A stretch of 9,158 bases of DNA. It comes from an uncultured Prevotellaceae bacterium (GTDB lineage: Bacteria; Bacteroidota; Bacteroidia; Bacteroidales; Bacteroidaceae). The stretch spans positions 1 to 9,158 of the forward strand of contig CALGGJ010000104.1 in assembly GCA_937915745.1 (NCBI GenBank). The letters run 5' to 3'. Below the pieces are notes generated by a model, which saw only the letters and a program-made list of their open reading frames with translations, had not been told where the DNA came from and made no database searches. The translations under genes and the position numbers were made by a program. Shown piece after piece: positions 1-7,671 of this stretch (its first letter is position 1; every line of letters starts with the position of its first letter).

Positions 1-801
1 AACGCCGTGAAGCAGCGCACGGGAAACGTGAGTGCCGGCACATCGTCGTTCTCCATGATTGTGCTTGAGAAAGAACTCTCAAAGCCATACGAGATGATCG
101 ACATGGTAACCACGCCCGACGGCAGCCTCGTAGCCATGGTACACTGCAACAACTGCACGAGCGACATCAATGCCTGGGTAAAGATATTCAAGGAGTACGC
201 AGAGCTGCTCGGTGTTCAGCAAGACACTAATACCCTCTACACCAACCTCTTCAACACAGCCCTTAAGGGAGATGCCGATTGCGGCGGTCTCATATCCTAC
301 AACTACATATCGGGCGAGCCTGTGACAGGCCTTTCCGACGGACGTCCGCTCGTCGTACGTTCGGCCAACGACAAGTTCAACCTCGCCAACTTCATGCGTG
401 CACACCTCTACGGAGCCATAGGAGTTCTAAAACTCGGTAACGACATCCTGCTGAAGGAAGAACACGTGAAGGTTGACCGCATCACCGGCCACGGAGGCTA
501 CTTCACCACCAAGGGAGTCGGACAGCGCATGCTGGCAGCTGCCCTCAATTCGCCAATCTCTGTCATGGAGACCGCGGGCGAAGGTGGCGCATGGGGCATC
601 GCCCTGCTCGCATCCTATCTGGTGAACAACCCCGACCACCTCACCCTCGCCGACTATCTCGACAAGGTCTGCTTCGCAGGCAATGCAGGTATCGAGGTAT
701 CGCCGACCCCCGAAGATGTTGAAGGGTTCAACCGCTATCTCGAGAACTACAAGGCCGACCTCGCCATCGAGCAGGCCGCAGTTGCTCATCATAAGCTATA
801 A
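1..801 (+). CDS. FGGY-family carbohydrate kinase (xylulokinase/ribulokinase-like), C-terminal part
   Basis: This is the C-terminal half of a sugar kinase of the FGGY family, which transfers the ATP gamma-phosphate to a ketopentose or related sugar in the cytoplasm. The frame is open to the left edge (codons for N, A, then a GTG at 7), so the true start lies outside the window and the GTG should not be taken as the start. The visible 266 codons begin near the ATP-binding FGGY_C domain: the phosphate-loop-like GTGNVSAGTS is at once followed by SFSMIVLE. Later come GGYFTTKGVGQRMLAAALN and the METAGEGGAWGIALLASY block, which correspond to the family's conserved C-terminal GG and glycine/alanine-rich adenosine-binding segments. 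Codons mostly end in G or C, as in the transketolase 26 bases downstream, which suggests one operon. Bacteroides arabinose/xylose operons are known to pair such a kinase with transketolase. The exact substrate (L-ribulose or D-xylulose) cannot be told from this half. Confidence 0.87.
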   Translation, partial: NAVKQRTGNVSAGTSSFSMIVLEKELSKPYEMIDMVTTPDGSLVAMVHCNNCTSDINAWVKIFKEYAELLGVQQDTNTLYTNLFNTALKGDADCGGLISYNYISGEPVTGLSDGRPLVVRSANDKFNLANFMRAHLYGAIGVLKLGNDILLKEEHVKVDRITGHGGYFTTKGVGQRMLAAALNSPISVMETAGEGGAWGIALLASYLVNNPDHLTLADYLDKVCFAGNAGIEVSPTPEDVEGFNRYLENYKADLAIEQAAVAHHKL

Positions 802-827
802 GGATTACTTAAATATAAAACGACAAC

Positions 828-2849
828 ATGGCAAATTCCATTCAAGTATTAAACCACGCAGCCGACAATATCCGCATACTTGCTGCATCAATGGTTGAGA
901 AGGCAAAGTCCGGTCACCCGGGAGGTGCGATGGGCGGTGCCGACTTCATCAACGTACTCTATTCAGAATATCTGCAATACGACCCCGAGAACCCCGAGTG
1001 GGTTGGTCGCGACCGCTTCTTCCTCGACCCCGGTCACATGGCACCGATGCTCTACTCCCAGCTGGCACTCATCGGCAAGTTCTCGCTCGACGAACTGGCA
1101 CAGCTCCGTCAGTGGGGCTCACCTACAACCGGTCACCCCGAGTTTGAGATAGCACGAGGCATCGAGAACACATCAGGCCCGCTCGGACAAGGTCACGTGT
1201 TCGCTATCGGTGCTGCCATTGCAGCCAAGTTCCTCGCCGCACATACCGGCAACCCCACATTCGAGAAAGAAACCATCTATGCCTACATCTCCGATGGTGG
1301 CATCGAAGAAGAGATAAGCCAGGGCGGTGCCCGCATTGCCGGTGTGCTCGGACTCGACAACCTCGTGATGTTCTACGACTCCAACGACATCCAGCTCTCT
1401 ACCGAGACACGCGAAGTGATGAACGAAGACACCGCAGCCAAGTATCGTGCACTGGGTTGGGCCGTGAAGGAAATCAACGGAAACGACGCTGCACAGATTC
1501 GTGAAGCCCTCGCATGGGCAAAAGGCGTCGAGGGTCAGCCCGCACTCATCATCGGCAAGTGCATCATGGGTAAGGGAGCGCTGAAAGACGACGGGTCGTC
1601 CTACGAAGCCAACTGCAAGACCCACGGTGCACCGCTCGGAGGCGATGCCTACCGCAACACCGTCAGCCACCTCGGAGGCAACCCCGACAACCCGTTCGTC
1701 ATCTTCGACGACGTGAAGGAACTCTATGCCGGCCGAGCCGAAGAACTGAAAGGCATCTGTGCCGCACGCTATGCCGAGGAAGCCGGGTGGGCAGCCGCCA
1801 ATCCCGATAAAGCCCAACAGCAATCCGAGTGGTTCAGCGGCGCTGCACCCAAAGTTGACTGGACAGCCGTTCAGCAAAAGGCGGGCGATGCCACCCGTTC
1901 GGCCAGCGCCGCCGTGCTGAGCGTACTTGCCCGGCAGGTGCCCAACATGATCTGTGCCAGCGCCGACCTCAGCAACTCCGACAAGACCGACGGATTCCTC
2001 AAGCAGACCCATGCCTTCACCAAGGGCGACTTCTCGGGCGCCTTCTTCCAGGCAGGAGTGGCCGAACTCACCATGGCCTGCTGCTGCATCGGTATGGCCC
2101 TGCACGGAGGCGTCATCCCTGCATGCGGCACCTTCTTCGTCTTCTCCGACTACATGAAGCCCGCCGTACGCATGGCAGCCCTCATGGAACTGCCCGTTAA
2201 GTTCATCTGGACCCACGACGCATTCCGTGTAGGCGAAGACGGACCGACCCACGAGCCGGTAGAGCAGGAGGCCCAGATACGCCTCATGGAGAAGTTGCAG
2301 AACCACCACGGCACGAACTCCATGCTCGTGCTCCGTCCGGCCGATGCCAAGGAGACCACCGCAGCATGGCGTCTGGCCATGGAGAACACCTCCACCCCGT
2401 CGGCCCTCATCCTCTCGCGCCAGAACATAGCCGACCTCCCTGCAGGCAACGACTACAGCCAGGCGGCATGCGGTGCATATATCGTTGCAGGTAGCGACGC
2501 CGACCCCGACGTCATCCTCGTGGCATCAGGCTCAGAGGTATCCACACTCGTTTCCGGAGCAGAACTGCTGCGCCAAGACGGAGTGAGGTGCCGCATCGTG
2601 AGCGTACCGTCAGAAGGCCTCTTCCGCAGTCAGCCGGCCGACTATCAGGAGCAGATATTGCCGTCGGGCGTCAGGAAGTTCGGCCTCACCGCCGGCCTGC
2701 CGGTCAACCTCGAAGGACTTGTACCGCACCACGAAGGCAAGGTGTGGGGCCTCAGCTCGTTCGGGTTCTCGGCACCCTACAAGGTACTCGACGAGAAGCT
2801 CGGATTCACTGCCGACAACGTATATAAGCAAGTGAAGAGCATCCTGTAA
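828..2849 (+). CDS. tkt: Transketolase, full length (673 aa)
   Basis: Transketolase moves two-carbon ketol units between sugar phosphates in the non-oxidative pentose phosphate pathway, using thiamine diphosphate (ThDP) and a divalent metal. The length is that of a full bacterial enzyme with pyrophosphate-binding, pyrimidine-binding and C-terminal domains. Visible landmarks are KSGHPGGAMGG with the substrate-binding His at residue 30, GHMAP near residue 70, SGPLGQGH at 116-123, and the metal/ThDP motif SDGG (D156) ending at YDSND (N186). In the second domain GVAEL supplies the probable catalytic Glu413, aligned by eye to Glu411 of the E. coli enzyme. It is followed by the highly conserved GEDGPTHEPVEQ. 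The usual GDG of the ThDP motif is SDG here, which I recall as normal for Bacteroidetes transketolases; the metal ligands are kept. The start at 828 gives the expected N-terminus. A 26-base gap to the upstream kinase supports co-transcription, and a strong terminator follows. The gene appears intact. Confidence 0.96.
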   Translation: MANSIQVLNHAADNIRILAASMVEKAKSGHPGGAMGGADFINVLYSEYLQYDPENPEWVGRDRFFLDPGHMAPMLYSQLALIGKFSLDELAQLRQWGSPTTGHPEFEIARGIENTSGPLGQGHVFAIGAAIAAKFLAAHTGNPTFEKETIYAYISDGGIEEEISQGGARIAGVLGLDNLVMFYDSNDIQLSTETREVMNEDTAAKYRALGWAVKEINGNDAAQIREALAWAKGVEGQPALIIGKCIMGKGALKDDGSSYEANCKTHGAPLGGDAYRNTVSHLGGNPDNPFVIFDDVKELYAGRAEELKGICAARYAEEAGWAAANPDKAQQQSEWFSGAAPKVDWTAVQQKAGDATRSASAAVLSVLARQVPNMICASADLSNSDKTDGFLKQTHAFTKGDFSGAFFQAGVAELTMACCCIGMALHGGVIPACGTFFVFSDYMKPAVRMAALMELPVKFIWTHDAFRVGEDGPTHEPVEQEAQIRLMEKLQNHHGTNSMLVLRPADAKETTAAWRLAMENTSTPSALILSRQNIADLPAGNDYSQAACGAYIVAGSDADPDVILVASGSEVSTLVSGAELLRQDGVRCRIVSVPSEGLFRSQPADYQEQILPSGVRKFGLTAGLPVNLEGLVPHHEGKVWGLSSFGFSAPYKVLDEKLGFTADNVYKQVKSIL

Positions 2850-2865
2850 GGCCGACAGCCTACAC

Positions 2866-2891
2866 ATGAGGGGGGGGACTTCCCCCCTCAT
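2866..2891 (+). terminator. Rho-independent-type terminator after transketolase
   Basis: A perfect 10-base-pair stem (ATGAGGGGGG at 2866-2875 with CCCCCCTCAT at 2882-2891) closes a 6-base loop 16 bases after the transketolase stop and is followed by TCTTTCCC. The very GC-rich stem with a short T-rich tail fits an intrinsic terminator ending the kinase-transketolase transcript. The tail is less T-rich than in classical examples. Confidence 0.75.
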
Positions 2892-2920
2892 TCTTTCCCC
2901 CTCATCGGCACCCGTGCGCC

Positions 2921-2937
2921 CCCCTCCCTTAGAGGGG
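2921..2937. repeat. Short C-rich inverted repeat
   Basis: CCCCTC at 2921-2926 can pair with GAGGGG at 2932-2937 around a 5-base loop. It lies 30 bases beyond the transketolase terminator and has no T-run after it. It may be a back-up terminator or simply part of the C-rich spacer. No function is assigned. Confidence 0.4.
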
Positions 2938-2955
2938 TGTGTTACAAAACATTCG

Positions 2956-3004
2956 TCCCTTTAACTCCCCCTTAACTTCCCTTTAACTCCCTTTAACTCC
3001 CCTT
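2956..3004. repeat. Tandem repeat of CCCTTTAACTC-like units
   Basis: Four near-identical units occur in a row: CCCTTTAACTC at 2957-2967, a variant CCCCTTAACT at 2968-2977, CCCTTTAACTC at 2979-2989, and CCCTTTAACTC at 2989-2999, followed by CCCCTT. The period is 10 to 12 bases. On the other strand it reads as repeated GGGAGTTAAA. It sits between the transketolase terminator and the CRISPR locus. The slightly uneven period suggests replication slippage; no role can be read from the sequence. Confidence 0.8.
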
Positions 3005-3013
3005 CAGAGCCTA

Positions 3014-3154
3014 ATGGCACAATATTGGACACGAAAGCACGATCAAGACGACCTTGACGAGAAGACCGCCACCCCGTGGGCCCAGTCCGTAGGGCATGGC
3101 AACACGTACCGTCCCGACCCCAAGGACGAAGAACAAGCCGACGGAAAAGGATAA
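3014..3154 (+). CDS. Possible small hydrophilic protein (46 aa), unrecognised
   Basis: An ATG at 3014 opens a 46-codon frame ending with TAA at 3152-3154; an in-frame stop at 2984 limits it upstream. The product starts MAQYWTRKHDQDDLDEKT and ends with DPKDEEQADGKG. It is strongly charged, has no membrane segment or signal peptide, and belongs to no family I recognise. In favour: many codons end in C or G (GAC, ACC, GCC, CCC, AAG), like the transketolase and unlike cas9, so it may be a real native gene or the remnant of one. Against: it is short, has no clear ribosome-binding site (common in Bacteroidetes), lies next to a tandem repeat, and antisense frames are also open here. Its 3' end points towards the tracrRNA coming from the opposite strand. 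Treat it as a candidate only. Confidence 0.35.
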   Translation: MAQYWTRKHDQDDLDEKTATPWAQSVGHGNTYRPDPKDEEQADGKG

Positions 3155-3170
3155 GAAAAGACCCCACATC

Positions 3171-3188
3171 GTCTGCCGGCAGGCAGAC
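3171..3188 (-). terminator. Hairpin downstream of the tracrRNA, possible second terminator
   Basis: GTCTGCC at 3171-3177 pairs perfectly with GGCAGAC at 3182-3188 around a 4-base loop. Read on the - strand it lies downstream of the tracrRNA, and a T-rich stretch (TCTTTTCTT) follows, but only after about nine bases. It could stop tracrRNA read-through or terminate the small + strand ORF just upstream. The spacing to the T-run makes it a weak intrinsic terminator. Confidence 0.4.
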
Positions 3189-3211
3189 AGGGAATGAACA
3201 GGATATTCCGC

Positions 3212-3291
3212 AAATAAAGAGAGGGTGAGTCGCCCCACCCTGAATGTTTTCACAACGGAATAATCCTTATTGTGATTTGCATGAAAATTAG
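3212..3291 (-). ncRNA. tracrRNA of the type II-C CRISPR-Cas system
   Basis: This RNA pairs with the CRISPR repeat in pre-crRNA, allowing its processing and loading into Cas9. On the - strand the anti-repeat (about 3290 to 3267) contains CATGCAAATCACAAT, the complement of a repeat beginning close to GTTGTGATTTGC. Repeats of that form are what I recall for Bacteroidetes type II-C arrays. The anti-repeat is followed by AAGGATTATTCCGTTGTG and GAAAACATT, which resembles the post-anti-repeat segment of II-C tracrRNAs, and then by a stable hairpin (3222-3241) and a T-rich stretch. A very good Bacteroidetes promoter lies directly upstream at 3297-3327. It is divergent from cas9, whose start is only about 60 bases away. 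The exact 5' end (3288-3292) and 3' end (about 3212, or past the hairpin at 3171-3188) are estimates. With no array in the window, base pairing to the actual repeat cannot be checked here. Confidence 0.82.
3222..3241 (-). terminator. 3' hairpin of the tracrRNA, likely terminator
   Basis: On the - strand AGGGTG pairs with CACCCT around an 8-base loop (GGGCGACT), and CTCTTTATTTG follows. This is a 6-base-pair GC-rich stem plus a moderately T-rich tail, the usual 3' end of a tracrRNA, where the hairpin both binds Cas9 and ends transcription. Confidence 0.65.
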
Positions 3292-3296
3292 TGCGA

Positions 3297-3327
3297 CAAA
3301 GTTAAGAATAAAAACTGAAACTACCAA
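3297..3327 (-). promoter_or_regulatory. Bacteroidetes-type promoter for the tracrRNA
   Basis: On the - strand TTG (3327-3325) is followed after exactly 20 bases by TAACTTTG (3304-3297). This is an exact match to the Bacteroidetes -7 consensus TAnnTTTG and a match to the core of the -33 TTTG element, at near-normal spacing. Transcription would begin around 3288-3292, just at the start of the anti-repeat. I found no comparably good match on the + strand for cas9, whose promoter must lie in the same 60 to 100 bases or use another element. Confidence 0.78.
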
Positions 3328-3352
3328 GAATTTTCTAAAAAAATTATTACTT

Positions 3353-6300
3353 ATGAAGAATATTTTAGGTTTGGACATTGGAACCAACAGTATTGGATGG
3401 GCATTGATACAATACAAATCAGAAGAACAAAAACCCGATACAAAACTTGGCAGTCGTATCATCCCGATGACACAAGATGTGTTAGGAAAGTTCGACAGTG
3501 GTACGATAGAATCGCAAACCAGCATACGTACCAGATATAGAGGGATGCGACGTATTCGCGAGCGCAGCCTGCAACGTCGCGAACGCCTGCTACGCGTGCT
3601 GCACATCCTGGGATTCCTCCCACAACATTTCGACAAAGCTATCGGATGGGACAAAACCACAAACATGACCTATGGCAAGTTTCTTGATGAAAGCGAACCA
3701 AAACTTGCGTGGAGAAAAGGTATTGATGGCAAGATGGAGTTTATCTTCATGGATGCATTTCATGAAATGCTTTCCGACTTCAGCAAAAGCCAACCACAAC
3801 TAACGTCTGACGGCAAACGCATACCTCTTGACTGGACTATATACTATCTGCGACACAAAGCACTCTCTCAACCTATAACTCCTCAACAATTGGCTTGGAT
3901 TATCCTCAACTTCAACCAAAAGCGCGGATATTATCAACTACGTGGTGAAGAAAGCGAAGAAGAGAACAAGCCTACCAAACGAGAAGAATACCTACCTCTG
4001 CGCATTGATAAAGTTGAGGCAACCGACGAAAAGAGCGGTGATAACATTTGGTATAACTTATATCTTGAAAACGGATGGATTTACCGGCGTAGGAGTAAAC
4101 TTCCACTTTTTGATTGGGAGGGGAAGACAAAGGAATTTATCGTAACAACAGACCTCAATCCAGATGGTACAGAAAAGCTGGACAAGGAAGGAAGTGTGAA
4201 ACGTTCGTTCAGAGCACCCAAAGACGACGACTGGACCTTGCTGAAGAAACGCACTGAAGCATCTATTGAGGAATCGAATGAAACTGTTGGCTCATTTATT
4301 TACAACACGCTACTTAATAAGCCAAGCGAAAAAATAATTGGGAAACTCGTCCGCACCATCGAGCGTAAATACTATCGTCAGGAACTGGAACTGATTCTAA
4401 GAAAACAAGCAGAGTTCATACCCGAACTTCGCGATAACGAAATGCTGCAAGCATGTGTAAGCGAATTATATCCAAGCAACGAAGCTCACCGCAACAGCCT
4501 ATTACGAAAAGACATTATTTACTTATTAATAAATGACATATTATTCTATCAACGGCCTCTTAAGAGCAAAAAGTCACTCATCGCAGATTGCCCATACGAA
4601 TACTATGAATATGTTGACAAGCAGACAGGAGAAATCAAGATACAGCACATCAAGTGTATTGCCAAGAGCAACCCTTATTTCCAGAAGTTCCGTCTGATTC
4701 AGTTCGTGCAAAACATACGACTCTTCAATCGTGAAAGCTTGAATGACGACGAAGTAACCGACCAATACATAAAGGATGAAGCCGACCGCAAGCGATTATT
4801 CAATTATCTTAATGATCGTGAAAAAATCGACCAAGACACACTGCTCAAAGAGTTCTTCGGAATCAAGAAACCTAAAGGCAAAGAGGCTAAGATGCCAATT
4901 CGATGGAACTATGTGGAAGACAAGTCCTACCCTTGTAACGACACACGTGCATTGATTTTAAATGCACTCCACAAGGCCAATGTGTCGTCTGATATCATCA
5001 ACAATCCAGAAACGGAATACCGATTATGGCATCTTTTATATTCTGTTGAAGATCCAAACGAAATAAAGTCAGCATTGAGCAAGTTTGCCGATGAATATAA
5101 TATGCCTGAATCATTTGTCGACACATTCTGCAAACTACCGTCATTCAAGAACAAGAAAGAATATGGTGCATATTCTGAAAAGGCCACAAAGAAGTTACTG
5201 GCTGTAATGGAGCGAGGTAAGACCCTGTCAGAAGCATGCTACGAAGTATATGGCCGATACAGCGAAGCCAAAGATATTACACGATGGGAAACACCCGCCG
5301 ACCTGAAAGCATATATCAATTCTTTCCGCCAGTATTCATTGCGCAACCCGATAGTAGAACAGTGCATACTCGAAACATTGCGAACTGTTCACGATATTTG
5401 GGTGCAATATGGCAGTATAGATGAGATACATGTTGAGTTGGGTAGAAATATGAAGAGCACTGCCGACCAACGGGCACGCATGGCCCGCCGCAATCAAGAG
5501 AACGAGAATACAAACATGCGCATAAAACAACTGCTGATGGAACTGAAAGAAGACCCTGCCATTGCTGACGTGCGCCCGTACTCACCTATGCAGCAAAGCA
5601 TACTACGCATATACGAAGAAGGTGCATTGCAGCAGCTAAAGCCCGATGACAAAGATTATGCCGAGATAAAGAAAATATCAACCACAGCCACACCTTCCAA
5701 GAGCGAATTGACACGATATAAATTATGGCTCGAACAGAAATATCGTTCACCATATACTGGCAGACCTATATCACTTGCCAAGTTGTTCACACCGGCATAC
5801 CAGATAGAGCATGTCATTCCACAATCACGCTACTTCGACGACTCACTGTCAAACAAGGTGATTTGCGAAGCCGAGGTGAACCTCAAGAAAACCAACATGC
5901 TGGGATTGGAATTCATCAAACAACACGGTGGTGAAATCATACCTTGCACCACTTTGGGCGATGTGCGTGTATTGACCGAGGCTGAATACACAGAACTTGT
6001 GAAAGACCTGTATGCAGGCAATCGCATCAAGCAAAAGAAACTCATGATGGAAGATATTCCAGAAGAGTTTATTCAGCGCCAGATGAACGACAGCCGTTAT
6101 ATAAGCAAAGTGATTAAAGGCCTGCTCTCAAACATCGTTCGCGAAGAGGGAGAGGAAGAAGCAACTTCAAAGAACGTGATAGTTTGCACTGGTGGAATCA
6201 CCGACCGACTGAAACAAGACTGGGGACTCAACGACGTATGGAATACAATCGTTGCCCCACGTTTCCGTCGCATGAACGAGCTAACCAATTCCGACCAATT

Positions 6301-7666
6301 CGGCCACTGGGAAAACAAAGAAGGTAAACGTGTGTTCCAAACCACCATGCCACTCGAACTGCAACGCGGATTCAGCAAAAAGCGCATCGACCACCGCCAC
6401 CATGCAATGGATGCACTGGTCATTGCACTCGCCTCGCGCAACATCGTCAGCTACCTCAACAACGAAAGCGCACGCGACACCACTCGCCGCGAAGACCTGC
6501 GCCGACTGCTATGCGACCAAAGCCGCAACATACGCAAACCGTGGCCTACATTCACTGCAGACGCATTGGCTGCCCTTGAAGATATCATTGTCAGTTTCAA
6601 ACAATATATCCGTGTCATCAACAAGGCATCAAACTACTACGAACACTACAACGAAACAGGTAAGAAAACACGCATTCCGCAGCAAAGTCACGACCAATGG
6701 GCTGTACGTAAACCGTTACATAAGGAAACTGTGTTCGGGCATGTAAACCTGCGACGGAAGAATGAAGTGGCTGTCACAAAAGCACTCGAAAACTATAAGG
6801 ATATCGTTGATGTCAATTTGAAGCAATACATAAAGACGCTGATTGATGATGGGTGGAACCATAAACAGATTGCACTTAATCTAAAAGAGAAAAAGCATAT
6901 AAGCAAGGTTGAAGTATTCTACTATACCGATACCGACACTCCAATGGTGGCAGTACGTAAGCCGCTCGATGACTCGTTCGACAAGAAACGCATTGAGAGC
7001 ATCACCGATACTGGCATCCAACAAATACTCTTGCGATACCTCGAAGCCAAAGGTGGTGACCCAAAGACAGCATTCTCTCCAGAAGGAATCATGGAACTGA
7101 ACGAGACAATCAGCAACTACAACAACGGAAAGCCTCACCAGCCAATACTGCGAGTAAGAGTAAGCGAACCGATGGGAGAGAAATACCAGATTGGTCACAG
7201 CGAAATCAACCGGAAGAAGTTTGTTGAAGCCCAAAGTGGAACAAACCTGTATTTTGCCATATATGCTGACAAAGAAGGCAAACGCTCATACCAAACCATA
7301 CCTCTCAATCAAGTAGTAGAACGATTGAAACAAGGACTGCCACCTGCACCGGAGCAAAATGAGAATGGAGATTGGCTGAAGTTCACACTATCGCCTAACG
7401 ACCTTGTATATGTTCCTACAGAAGAAGAAATATTGATAAAAGATATAACGATAGACAAGAATAGGATTTATAAGTTTGTATCGGCCTCAGGTAGTCAACC
7501 ATATTTTGTAAAGCATAATATAGCTTCTGTCATTATGAACAAGGTTGAACTTGAATCTATGAACAAAATGGGTCGAACAATGGATAAGTTTGGCATAATG
7601 ATAAGGACCGTCTGTTGGAAACTCGAAGTAAATCGTCTTGGCAACATTACAAACATCATTAGATAA
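3353..7666 (+). CDS. cas9: Cas9, RNA-guided DNA endonuclease, type II-C (1437 aa)
   Basis: Cas9 uses a crRNA:tracrRNA pair to find and cut double-stranded DNA next to a PAM. All nuclease landmarks are present. RuvC-I is MKNILGLDIGTNSIGWAL with D8. An arginine-rich bridge helix spans about 55-85 (RTRYRGMRRIRERSLQRRER). RuvC-II is IDEIHVELGRN with E695. The HNH domain has YQIEHVIPQSRYFDDSLSNK with H820 and a later N843. RuvC-III is DHRHHAMDALVIA with H1017 and D1020. The recognition lobe fills roughly 90-680, and the C-terminal 350 residues should form the wedge and PAM-interacting domains, ending WKLEVNRLGNITNIIR. The size fits the large Bacteroidetes II-C Cas9s. The frame is open back to 3272, but the ATG at 3353 starts exactly at the conserved RuvC-I motif, and the extra 27 residues would be encoded by the tracrRNA anti-repeat and its promoter, so 3353 is preferred. 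Codons are more A-rich than in the transketolase. cas1 follows after 5 bases. Confidence 0.98.
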   Translation: MKNILGLDIGTNSIGWALIQYKSEEQKPDTKLGSRIIPMTQDVLGKFDSGTIESQTSIRTRYRGMRRIRERSLQRRERLLRVLHILGFLPQHFDKAIGWDKTTNMTYGKFLDESEPKLAWRKGIDGKMEFIFMDAFHEMLSDFSKSQPQLTSDGKRIPLDWTIYYLRHKALSQPITPQQLAWIILNFNQKRGYYQLRGEESEEENKPTKREEYLPLRIDKVEATDEKSGDNIWYNLYLENGWIYRRRSKLPLFDWEGKTKEFIVTTDLNPDGTEKLDKEGSVKRSFRAPKDDDWTLLKKRTEASIEESNETVGSFIYNTLLNKPSEKIIGKLVRTIERKYYRQELELILRKQAEFIPELRDNEMLQACVSELYPSNEAHRNSLLRKDIIYLLINDILFYQRPLKSKKSLIADCPYEYYEYVDKQTGEIKIQHIKCIAKSNPYFQKFRLIQFVQNIRLFNRESLNDDEVTDQYIKDEADRKRLFNYLNDREKIDQDTLLKEFFGIKKPKGKEAKMPIRWNYVEDKSYPCNDTRALILNALHKANVSSDIINNPETEYRLWHLLYSVEDPNEIKSALSKFADEYNMPESFVDTFCKLPSFKNKKEYGAYSEKATKKLLAVMERGKTLSEACYEVYGRYSEAKDITRWETPADLKAYINSFRQYSLRNPIVEQCILETLRTVHDIWVQYGSIDEIHVELGRNMKSTADQRARMARRNQENENTNMRIKQLLMELKEDPAIADVRPYSPMQQSILRIYEEGALQQLKPDDKDYAEIKKISTTATPSKSELTRYKLWLEQKYRSPYTGRPISLAKLFTPAYQIEHVIPQSRYFDDSLSNKVICEAEVNLKKTNMLGLEFIKQHGGEIIPCTTLGDVRVLTEAEYTELVKDLYAGNRIKQKKLMMEDIPEEFIQRQMNDSRYISKVIKGLLSNIVREEGEEEATSKNVIVCTGGITDRLKQDWGLNDVWNTIVAPRFRRMNELTNSDQFGHWENKEGKRVFQTTMPLELQRGFSKKRIDHRHHAMDALVIALASRNIVSYLNNESARDTTRREDLRRLLCDQSRNIRKPWPTFTADALAALEDIIVSFKQYIRVINKASNYYEHYNETGKKTRIPQQSHDQWAVRKPLHKETVFGHVNLRRKNEVAVTKALENYKDIVDVNLKQYIKTLIDDGWNHKQIALNLKEKKHISKVEVFYYTDTDTPMVAVRKPLDDSFDKKRIESITDTGIQQILLRYLEAKGGDPKTAFSPEGIMELNETISNYNNGKPHQPILRVRVSEPMGEKYQIGHSEINRKKFVEAQSGTNLYFAIYADKEGKRSYQTIPLNQVVERLKQGLPPAPEQNENGDWLKFTLSPNDLVYVPTEEEILIKDITIDKNRIYKFVSASGSQPYFVKHNIASVIMNKVELESMNKMGRTMDKFGIMIRTVCWKLEVNRLGNITNIIR

Positions 7667-7671
7667 GACCA

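Noticed and set aside
7..9. GTG as the start codon of the kinase
   Set aside because: The frame is open to the window edge, and the family has a large N-terminal domain that is missing here, so the gene is partial.
1173..2309. Long antisense open frame (378 codons) within transketolase
   Set aside because: It is opposite a clearly real gene with G/C-ending codons, which commonly leaves the antisense frame open. It is cysteine- and glycine-rich with no recognisable domain.
3267..3290. Reading this segment as a lone degenerate CRISPR repeat on the + strand
   Set aside because: The - strand has an exact promoter immediately upstream and a tracrRNA-like tail and hairpin downstream, so an anti-repeat explains it better.
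3272..3352. Upstream in-frame extension of cas9 (27 extra residues)
   Set aside because: It overlaps the tracrRNA anti-repeat and promoter, and Cas9 proteins begin right at the RuvC-I motif encoded from 3353.
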